The position numbers and the translations under genes were made by a program. A model generated the notes under the pieces. It saw only the letters and a list, made by a program, of their open reading frames with translations. It had not been told where the DNA came from and made no database searches. A stretch of 28,115 bases of DNA from Zymomonas sp. GTDB taxonomy: Bacteria; Pseudomonadota; Alphaproteobacteria; Sphingomonadales; Sphingomonadaceae. Shown piece after piece: positions 15,009 through 21,210 of the stretch. Position 1 is the first letter of the stretch. Every line of letters begins with the position of its first letter. The DNA is taken from assembly GCA_027489105.1 (NCBI GenBank), contig JAIYAJ010000460.1, positions 1 to 28,115 of the forward strand, given 5' to 3'.

Positions 15009-15560
15009 TCAACCAGCACCATTCCCCGCTTCCGCCAGCGCCCGCTTATGCTTGCGCGCCTCGACAACATAGGCGGCAACGCCTTTCTGGTTGTTCGCCA
15101 TCTCCTCGGGGGTCAGGTCGCGCATGTAGCGCGCAGGTCGGCCGCTCCACAGCTGGCCGCTGGGAATGCGCTTGCCGGGGGTGAGCATCGCGCCCGCCGC
15201 CAGCATCGCGTCGGACTCGATCACGCAGCCGTCCATCACCAGCGCGCCGAAGCCGACGAAGGCGCGGTCGTGCAGCGTGCAGCCATGGACGGTTGCCATA
15301 TGGCCGATCAGCACGTCCTCGCCGATCACGGTCGGGTGGGTGCCGGTCGAGATGTGGATGACGCTGCCGTCCTGGACGTTGGTCCGCGCGCCGATGTGGA
15401 TGATATTGCCGTCGCCGCGCACCACGACATTGTACCAGAGGCTGGCTTCAGCCCCGATCCGGACATGGCCGATCACGCGCGATCCGGGCGCCAGGAAGGC
15501 GCTCTCGTCGATCTCGGGCGTGGCGCCCTCATAGGTCAGGACGGTGTGGTCGTAGTTCAT
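15009..15560 (-). CDS. Gamma-class carbonic anhydrase family protein
   Basis: This is a 183-residue protein with a left-handed beta-helix made of hexapeptide turns (RVIGHVRIGAEASLWYNVVV, then GDGNIIHIGARTNVQDGSVI). The three zinc histidines are His69 (SVIHIS), His87 (LIGHMA) and His92 (TVHGC). The C-terminal helix (LTPEEMANNQKGVAAYVVEA) packs on the trimer in this family. Family members are carbonic anhydrases or related acyl transferases (YrdA, PaaY), and activity cannot be told from sequence alone. It is the last gene of the hemB operon, overlapping the GNAT gene by four bases. Confidence 0.9.
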   Translation of the reverse strand: MNYDHTVLTYEGATPEIDESAFLAPGSRVIGHVRIGAEASLWYNVVVRGDGNIIHIGARTNVQDGSVIHISTGTHPTVIGEDVLIGHMATVHGCTLHDRAFVGFGALVMDGCVIESDAMLAAGAMLTPGKRIPSGQLWSGRPARYMRDLTPEEMANNQKGVAAYVVEARKHKRALAEAGNGAG

Positions 15561-16087
15561 TGCGGTCTTTCGATGCTGTAGGTGACATGGGCCTTCAACC
15601 GCGCCTCGAGGCCGGGCAGCGGATGATCGAAGTCGAGATCATGGCGGCGCGCCATGCCCAGCCGTTCCATCAGACCCCAGGAGCGGACATTGGCCGGCAC
15701 GGTGATCGCCCAGATGCTGTCGATGCCGTGCGCCCAGCCCCAGTCGAGTGAAGCCTGCGCCGCTTCGCGGGCATAGCCCTTGCCCCAATAAGCCCGCGCC
15801 AGCCGCCAGCCGATTTCGCTCCGCCCCTCGACCGGCGTGCCTGCGGCTCCAGGCTTCAGCCCGCAGAAACCGATGAAGTTGCCACTCGCGCGCTCCTCGA
15901 CCGCCCAGAAGCAATGGCCGAGCGTTTCAGCCAAGTCCCGCTGCCGCGCGATCCCCGCCGCGACGTCCTCTGCCGTTTGCAGCGGGCCGAGATAGGCCAT
16001 CACCTCCGGATCCTGCCCCATGGCGAGGAAGGGCGCGGCGTCTTCGTCACGCCAACCGCGCAGGATCAGCCTGTCGGTCTCGATCAT
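15557..16087 (-). CDS. GNAT acetyltransferase, RimJ/RimL type
   Basis: This is a 176-residue protein. It starts IETDRLILRGWRDEDAAPFL, the usual opening of RimJ/RimL-like N-acetyltransferases. The acetyl-CoA binding motif is ARAYWGKGYAREAAQASLDW, followed by ITVPANVRSWGLMERLGM, again typical. Such enzymes acetylate protein N-termini or small amines; the substrate here is unknown. It overlaps hemB upstream and the carbonic anhydrase gene downstream by four bases each, so it is translated as part of one operon. The link to heme synthesis may be only positional. Confidence 0.9.
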   Translation of the reverse strand: MIETDRLILRGWRDEDAAPFLAMGQDPEVMAYLGPLQTAEDVAAGIARQRDLAETLGHCFWAVEERASGNFIGFCGLKPGAAGTPVEGRSEIGWRLARAYWGKGYAREAAQASLDWGWAHGIDSIWAITVPANVRSWGLMERLGMARRHDLDFDHPLPGLEARLKAHVTYSIERPQ

Positions 16088-17076
16088 GCGCCCATAAGGC
16101 GCGCCGCGTGGAGCGCATGATAGCTGAGCACGCCCGAAGCGCCTGCCCGCTTGAACGCCATCAGCGTCTCCAGCACCATCGCGTCGCGATCGGCCGCACC
16201 GGCGGCGACGGCATGCTCGATCATCGCATATTCGCCGGACACCTGATAGGCGAACACCGGAACCTCGAACCGCTCCTTCACCAGCCGGACGATGTCGAGA
16301 TAGGGCAGCCCCGGCTTGACCATCACGCTGTCGGCACCCTCGGCGAGGTCCAGCGCCACTTCGCGCAGCGCTTCCTGCGCATTGGCAGGGTTCATCTGAT
16401 AGCCCTTCTTGTCGCCCTTCAGCAGGCCGCGCGTGTCGACCGCGTCGCGGAAGGGGCCGTAAAAGGCCGAGGCATATTTGGCGGCATAGGCCATGATCTG
16501 GACGTCGACATGGCCCCCGGCTTCCAGCGCCTCGCGAACCGCGCCGATGCGGCCGTCCATCATGTCGGACGGGGCGACGATGTCGCTGCCCGCTTCGGCC
16601 TGAACCAGCGCCTGCCCGACCAGAATCTCCTTGGTCGGATCGTTCAGCACATAACCCTCGGCGTCGATCAGCCCGTCATGGCCATGGCTGGTATAGGGGT
16701 CGAGCGCGACGTCGGTCAGCAGGCCGATATCGGGCACAGCATCCTTGATCGTCCGGATCGCGCGGCACATCAGATTGTCGGGATTGAGCGCCTCGCGCCC
16801 GTCGTCGCTGCGTTTCTCGCGCGGGGTGTTGGGGAACAGGGCCAGGCAGGGAATGCCCGCGTCACGCGCTTCCTTCGCCTTCGCCGCGATCTGGGACAGC
16901 GGCCAGCGCGAAATGCCGGGCAGCGAGGCGATCGGTTCGACCTCGTCGCCATTGGCGATGAACACCGGCCAGATCAGGTCGGCCGGGGTCAATACGGTCT
17001 CGGCGAACATCGCGCGGCTCCAGCCGTGGCGACGCGTGCGGCGGAGACGAAGGGCGGGGAAGGATGCGTGAGTCAT
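16084..17076 (-). CDS. hemB: Delta-aminolevulinic acid dehydratase (porphobilinogen synthase)
   Basis: This is a 330-residue cytosolic enzyme that joins two 5-aminolevulinate molecules into porphobilinogen for heme and cobalamin synthesis. The two substrate lysines are Lys200 (AYAAKYASAFYGPF) and Lys254 in the family signature GADSVMVKPGLPYLD. The metal region reads DVALDPYTSHGHDG, with Asp and Ala where zinc enzymes have Cys, so this is the zinc-independent (Mg/K-using) form common in alphaproteobacteria. Length is normal. It heads the operon with a GNAT and a gamma-CA gene. The start at 17076 is supported by the conserved N-terminal LRLRRTRRHGWSR. Confidence 0.96.
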   Translation of the reverse strand: MTHASFPALRLRRTRRHGWSRAMFAETVLTPADLIWPVFIANGDEVEPIASLPGISRWPLSQIAAKAKEARDAGIPCLALFPNTPREKRSDDGREALNPDNLMCRAIRTIKDAVPDIGLLTDVALDPYTSHGHDGLIDAEGYVLNDPTKEILVGQALVQAEAGSDIVAPSDMMDGRIGAVREALEAGGHVDVQIMAYAAKYASAFYGPFRDAVDTRGLLKGDKKGYQMNPANAQEALREVALDLAEGADSVMVKPGLPYLDIVRLVKERFEVPVFAYQVSGEYAMIEHAVAAGAADRDAMVLETLMAFKRAGASGVLSYHALHAARLMGA

Positions 17077-17123
17077 GACGCAGCTTTAAACCCGGCGCGG
17101 CACAGTGCAAAGCCGATGGCGTC

Positions 17124-17148
17124 GGGGAGGAGAAATCATCTCCTCCCC
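17124..17148 (-). terminator. Hairpin after the chimeric pseudogene
   Basis: GGGGAGGAGA (17124-17133), loop AATCA, TCTCCTCCCC (17139-17148), a perfect 10-bp stem. It begins nine bases after the pseudogene stop at 17157 on the minus strand. No T run follows. It probably served the lost dehydrogenase gene and now insulates hemB. Confidence 0.65.
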
Positions 17149-17156
17149 TTGCGCCG

Positions 17157-17594
17157 TCAGCCGACCTGTTCGGGTTCGGGCGCCCAGGCGACGCCGTTGA
17201 TGTGCGACCCGCCGTCGACGAACAGCGTGTTGCCGGTGATGTTGTTGGCGAAGACGCCGATGATGCCGGGCCCCTGCCCGCGGATGTAGAAGCCCGCCTC
17301 GTTGCGGTTGTTCCGGAAGATGTTCAGCGCCGGGGCCGTCTGGCGAAGCGCCTCGGTCGACAGGATGCCGCGATCGGCCAGCGTTTCGCCCGACAAAGCG
17401 GTGATGGCCATGAGCACGTTCTGCAGCGCCTCGTCGCGGCGGCGTGCGGTGACGACGATGTCGCCCAGCTTGACGTCCGTGTCGGCCGCCTGAGGTTCCG
17501 TTTGGGCTTAGGCTTGCTGCGCCTGCACCGGCGTTCCCGCGAAGAAGATCCATCCCGCGACGCCCAGCCGCAGGACGCTCTTGGGCGTCTTCAT
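17157..17594 (-). pseudogene. Chimeric remnant: TonB receptor start joined to SDR end
   Basis: From ATG 17594 one frame reads a signal peptide (KSVLRLGVAGWIFFAGTPVQ, then AQ) and at codon 29 meets a TAA (17510-17508). It then continues in the same frame as a TonB-dependent receptor plug: DVKLGDIVVTARRRDEALQN, ITALSGETLADRGI, NRNEAGFYIRGQGPG. After IIGVF the text switches to NITGNTLFVDGGSHINGVAW, which is the C-terminal end of a short-chain dehydrogenase/reductase, and stops at 17157. So a large deletion seems to have fused two genes and removed everything between. A TonB receptor needs about 700 more residues, so neither part can work as the parent did. GGGAGAG before the ATG is still present. 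Confidence 0.85.
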
Positions 17595-17869
17595 AATCTC
17601 TCCCTCTCCTCTCCGGCTTCTTGCCAGCTATTGGCGGAAAGCGGGACCGACGCGGGGTAACCGCGACTGTGCGCGGGACCATCCACTGATTGGCGGATCC
17701 TGGCCTGATGGCGGTCCATAGCCGTCATCTTTTGGGCGGATCATCACGCAAAATCCCTCCGATGGATTTTCATACGCGACCAATGCGCAATGCGCATATC
17801 TCCATTCTACGCTTTGGTATCATTACGGGACGCTGGGCGATGGAAGAGAGGATTCGGGCGGGAGCTACC

Positions 17870-18130
17870 ATGGCGGACAGGACCGATTTCGCCTTCGATG
17901 CGCTGGACCGAAAGATCGTCGACCTGCGCAAGGCGAACGGCCGCATTTCGAACCAGGAGATCGCCGAACGGTTCAAGGTGACCCGCGCCTCGGTCGGCCT
18001 GTTCGACAGCCGGGAGGAGATCGGCGCGATCACCTCCGACCTGCTCGAAGGAGTACCGGGCGTGCTCGACGTGCAGGTGTCGATCGTGACGCGCTCGATC
18101 AAATATAATGAGCGCATCGCCAAGCTCTGA
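17870..18130 (+). pseudogene. Lrp/AsnC-type regulator with its middle deleted
   Basis: The 86-residue reading frame from ATG 17870 holds the N-terminal Lrp helix-turn-helix: FDALDRKIVDLRKANGRISN, then QEIAERFKVTRASVG. It jumps at once to a C-terminal Lrp-type end: SREEIGAITSDLLEGVPGVL, DVQVSIVTRSIKYNERIAKL. Intact family members are about 150-160 residues, so roughly 65-70 residues covering the second wing and most of the ligand-binding RAM domain are missing. The frame is kept, so a short protein may still be made. It sits divergent from the broken TonB receptor, which it may once have controlled. An ATG at 17840 would add ten residues. Confidence 0.75.
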
Positions 18131-18198
18131 CGCCCCACCCGCAAAAAAGCTTGAGACGGAATTGCGCCCGAAACGATTCTGATGCGTTGTGGCTGCGC

Positions 18199-19107
18199 AT
18201 GACACAGCCCGACTCCCCCCGCTCCGCCATCCTGATCGTCAACGCGATGTCGCGACAGGGCAGAGACCTGTTCGCCCTGGCCTGCGCAGGGCTGAAGGCG
18301 GCGGGCATCGACCTGATCGACGCGGTCGCGGTGGAGGAGCCCGGCTCGCTCGAACGCCACGTCCGCGAAGCCATGGCGAAACGGCCGCCGATGCTGATCG
18401 TCGGCGGGGGTGACGGCACGCTGTCCGGCGTGGTCGACGCCATCGTCGGAACCGACACCGTCTTTGCGGTGCTCCCGCTCGGCACCGCCAACAGCTTCGC
18501 GCGGACCCTGTGCATCCCGCTCGACCTGGGCGGCGCGATCGGGGTCATCGCCTCGGGCGCGCCGCGCCGGATCGACCTCGGCATGATCGACGATGATTAT
18601 TATTGCAACTGCGCCGCGATCGGTCTGTCGACCAAGATCGGGGGGCAGATCCCGCCGGTCCTGAAGAAGAGCCTCGGCCGCCTCGGCTATCTGATCTGGG
18701 CGACCTGGCAGTCGATGAAATTCCGATCTTTCCGGCTGATCGTCACTCAGAATGGTCAACGCCACGAGATCGATGCGCTGGAGGTGCGGATCGCCAACGG
18801 CCCCTATCATGGCGGCGTCGAACTGGTTGACGACGCCGATCCGCAGAGCGGCGAGATCGTGGTTCAGGCGGTGGTGGGTCGTTCACCTGTCCAGCTGGGA
18901 TGGAGCTGGTTCACCAGCTGGCTGCGCCTGCGCGCGCGCAAGGACACCACTGTCGAATATCGCGGGCACGAGATGCGCGTCGAGACCGTTCCACCGCTCA
19001 AAGTGTCGATCGACGGCGAGGTGTTGGCCAAGACCCCTTTCACCGCCCGCGTCGCCCCGGGCGTGATCAATGTGATGGCCCCCGTAGAGTGCGTCCAGCC
19101 GGGCTGA
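18199..19107 (+). CDS. Diacylglycerol kinase family lipid kinase
   Basis: This is a 302-residue protein. It opens with SAILIVNAMSRQGRDLFALA and carries the nucleotide-binding motif MLIVGGGDGTLSGVVDAIVG, then FAVLPLGTANSFARTLCIPL, both marks of the DAGK/YegS/sphingosine kinase fold. The C-terminal beta-sandwich ends PLKVSIDGEVLAKTPFTARV. Members phosphorylate diacylglycerol or other lipids; in sphingolipid-containing sphingomonads a sphingoid substrate is also possible, but sequence does not decide. I start at ATG 18199; a TTG at 18151 would add 16 residues of poor fit. It ends nine bases from the convergent fructokinase gene. Confidence 0.88.
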   Translation: MTQPDSPRSAILIVNAMSRQGRDLFALACAGLKAAGIDLIDAVAVEEPGSLERHVREAMAKRPPMLIVGGGDGTLSGVVDAIVGTDTVFAVLPLGTANSFARTLCIPLDLGGAIGVIASGAPRRIDLGMIDDDYYCNCAAIGLSTKIGGQIPPVLKKSLGRLGYLIWATWQSMKFRSFRLIVTQNGQRHEIDALEVRIANGPYHGGVELVDDADPQSGEIVVQAVVGRSPVQLGWSWFTSWLRLRARKDTTVEYRGHEMRVETVPPLKVSIDGEVLAKTPFTARVAPGVINVMAPVECVQPG

Positions 19108-19116
19108 AGGCCCCGA

Positions 19117-20010
19117 TCAGAGCGCCAGCGCCACCCTGCCCAGCATCACCGCCCCCAGCGGTCCCGCGTCGCTACCGAGACCCGGTGCCACGATCAGCCG
19201 TGCCATCGCGGCCTCATCGAGATCGTCGAGATAGTCGTTGAGCAGATAGCCGGCATGGCGACGGATCATCGGCAGCAGGCCCGGCCGCAATTGGGGCACG
19301 CCGCCGCCGATCACGAAGCGCTGCGGCGACAGGGCGAGGATCAGCATCGCCGCCCACTCGCCCAGGTCCATCGCAACGCGCCGCCACAGCAGATCGCCGT
19401 CGTCGACCTCGGCCAGCGGCCGGCCGGCGCGCGCCATCAGGCCGGGACCGCTGACAAGGCCCTCGATACAGTCGCCATGGCTGGGGCAACCACCGGGGAA
19501 ATCATCGCCCGCCTGCCGCCGGATTCGCATATGCCCCGCTTCGGGATGCATGCGGCCATGGAGCGGCCGGCCATCCACGACGACGCCCAGCCCCACCCCC
19601 GTACCGACCGTGGCGTAGATATGCGCAGCGCAGCCCTGCGCAGCGCCCCACCGCCCTTCGGCGAGCGCCGCGCCGTTGACGTCGGTGTCGATCGCGATCG
19701 GCAGGTCGAACCGCTCCCGGAAATGCCCCAATATGTCGACGCCGGCCCAGCCGGGCTTGGGCGTGCGTCCCATATGACCGAAGCGGGGATGCGCAGGATC
19801 GAGCAGCAGCGGGCCGAAGCTCGCAATCCCGATCGCGGCAATCGGCTCTTCCGCAATCCAGCGCGCCAGTTCGGTCGAGATCAGCCCCAGCGTGTCCGGC
19901 GTGCCCGTCGGCCAGCGCTCCTGCCGCAAGATGGTCCGCCCGCGCGCCAGGCTGGCGATGCACTTGGTACCGCCCAGTTCGACGCCCGCAATCAGGACCT
20001 CGTCGGTCAT
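19117..20010 (-). CDS. scrK: ROK-family fructokinase
   Basis: This is a 297-residue sugar kinase that should phosphorylate free fructose with ATP. The phosphate loop GVELGGTKCIASLA is at residues 9-22. The catalytic Asp110 lies in AIDTDVNGAALAEG. The zinc motif of ROK kinases is complete: His160, then Cys175, His178 and Cys181 in GGCPSHGDCIEGLVSG. This C-x2-H-x2-C spacing with the FPGGCPSHGDC text is typical of ROK fructokinases. Its start overlaps the GH68 stop by four bases, so sucrose or fructan cleavage and fructose trapping are translated together. The gene symbol rests on context and motif, not on an alignment. Confidence 0.88.
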   Translation of the reverse strand: MTDEVLIAGVELGGTKCIASLARGRTILRQERWPTGTPDTLGLISTELARWIAEEPIAAIGIASFGPLLLDPAHPRFGHMGRTPKPGWAGVDILGHFRERFDLPIAIDTDVNGAALAEGRWGAAQGCAAHIYATVGTGVGLGVVVDGRPLHGRMHPEAGHMRIRRQAGDDFPGGCPSHGDCIEGLVSGPGLMARAGRPLAEVDDGDLLWRRVAMDLGEWAAMLILALSPQRFVIGGGVPQLRPGLLPMIRRHAGYLLNDYLDDLDEAAMARLIVAPGLGSDAGPLGAVMLGRVALAL

Positions 20011-21125
20011 GCGACGAAGGCCCGGTCGCCCTCCAGGCGCAGCGTGAGTTCAGGGGACGGCATGCCACCGAAATGCGCGCGGGCCTCGGCAGCGTCAACC
20101 GGCGGCTCGGTCAGGCCGACCATGTCCGCGAAACTCTGCACGGTCAGGTCGGGCAGGACGAACCAGCTGTACGACTGGAACGGCGCCTCGGGCGGATTGG
20201 CAAAGACGAGCCCGCTGTGGTTGATCGGGCGCCAGGGCCCCGCCAGACGGTCCGCCACCATCCCGTAAATCCCGTTCGGTCCCGCCTGAATATCGGGTGC
20301 GAAAACCTTTTTCTGGGTCGACCAGAAGAGATAATAGCGGCCAGCGTGAACGACGACGTGCGGGCGTTCCAGCTCGTTGTTGACTCCCTCGGCATCGATC
20401 ACCGGGGGCAGCAGCGTCCAGCGGCCATCCGCCTCGCGGCGGGCCGCGCCGACATTGCCGTTCCAGTTCGATGCGGCCTGTGGGTTGGATCCGGCGAAGA
20501 AGACATAGTCGCGCCCGTCGGCCGGATCGCGGAAGAAAGACGGGTCGCGAAAGGCCTTGATCGTGCCGATCCCGCCGCCGCCTTCCATGTCGCGCACATA
20601 ATGCTCGCCATCGGGCACCACCATTTCGCGCGGCGGCGACCAGGTCGAAAAGCCGATCGCATCGCCTTCGATCCGCAGCGTCGCCTGCGTCTCGAACAGC
20701 CGCTGACCGAAGCTCAGCGGCTCCTCACCGCGTTGCCCGGCGACGGTGTAGTAAAGGCTGACCGTCCGATGGTCGGGCGAGATCACCGCCGAGCCCGACC
20801 ATTCGCGGCTGCCCGGCGAGAAGTCGTCGGGAAAGAGCAGCCCCAGATCGCGCCAGGCGCCGTCCTTGCGGTGCAGCAGGCGCAACCGGGCATGACCGTG
20901 GCGCGCATCGGGATCGGGCTGGAGCGGCGCCGACAGGAAGATGAAGAGGTGCCCGCCGGCGATGTCCGCCTGGCGCCCGTCCTCTTCCTGGATCGGCCAA
21001 TAATCCCACAGGTCGACATCGGGCAGGATCGGCGCCGGCCGCTCGATGACGGGGGCAACCGCCATGGCGTGCGGGTCGAGCGCGGCGAGATGGTCGGCGG
21101 TCCAGCGGCAGGCCATCGAAGTCAT
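20007..21125 (-). CDS. GH68 fructosyltransferase/sucrose hydrolase
   Basis: This is a 372-residue glycoside hydrolase family 68 enzyme that cleaves sucrose and either releases fructose or builds fructan. The catalytic set is visible: nucleophile Asp41 (VDLWDYWPIQ), stabiliser Asp194 (AFRDPSFF) and acid/base Glu253 (NNELERPH). No signal peptide is present from ATG 21125. Levansucrases of the related Zymomonas are exported without a classical one, so location is open. It is followed by the fructokinase gene with a four-base overlap, and preceded by the sugar receptor gene with a strong terminator between them. In this setting a cytosolic sucrose hydrolase fed by the MFS transporter is most likely; levan synthesis cannot be excluded. 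Confidence 0.9.
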   Translation of the reverse strand: MTSMACRWTADHLAALDPHAMAVAPVIERPAPILPDVDLWDYWPIQEEDGRQADIAGGHLFIFLSAPLQPDPDARHGHARLRLLHRKDGAWRDLGLLFPDDFSPGSREWSGSAVISPDHRTVSLYYTVAGQRGEEPLSFGQRLFETQATLRIEGDAIGFSTWSPPREMVVPDGEHYVRDMEGGGGIGTIKAFRDPSFFRDPADGRDYVFFAGSNPQAASNWNGNVGAARREADGRWTLLPPVIDAEGVNNELERPHVVVHAGRYYLFWSTQKKVFAPDIQAGPNGIYGMVADRLAGPWRPINHSGLVFANPPEAPFQSYSWFVLPDLTVQSFADMVGLTEPPVDAAEARAHFGGMPSPELTLRLEGDRAFVA

Positions 21126-21144
21126 TCCCGGATCATAGGCTTGA

Positions 21145-21194
21145 AGAAAAATGCCATGGCCCCGCCGAGACAGGAGGGAACGGCGGGGCCATGG
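21145..21194 (-). terminator. Strong intrinsic terminator behind the TonB receptor gene
   Basis: CCATGGCCCCGCCG (21154-21167) and CGGCGGGGCCATGG (21181-21194) form a perfect 14-bp stem with a 13-base loop. On the minus strand it is followed by CATTTTTCTT, a T5 run. It starts 16 bases after the receptor stop and ends about 20 bases before the GH68 start codon. Confidence 0.88.
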
Positions 21195-21210
21195 GTCCAG
21201 GCGCTGGCGC

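Noticed and set aside
16108..17289. Plus-strand frame of 393 codons opposite hemB
   Set aside because: Antisense shadow of hemB; no motifs.
17770..18810. Minus-strand frame of 346 codons opposite the Lrp remnant and lipid kinase
   Set aside because: No family pattern, and the GGGDGT kinase motif is on the plus strand.
19255..20268. Plus-strand frame of 337 codons opposite the fructokinase
   Set aside because: Composition is typical of antisense frames, and the ROK motifs lie on the other strand.
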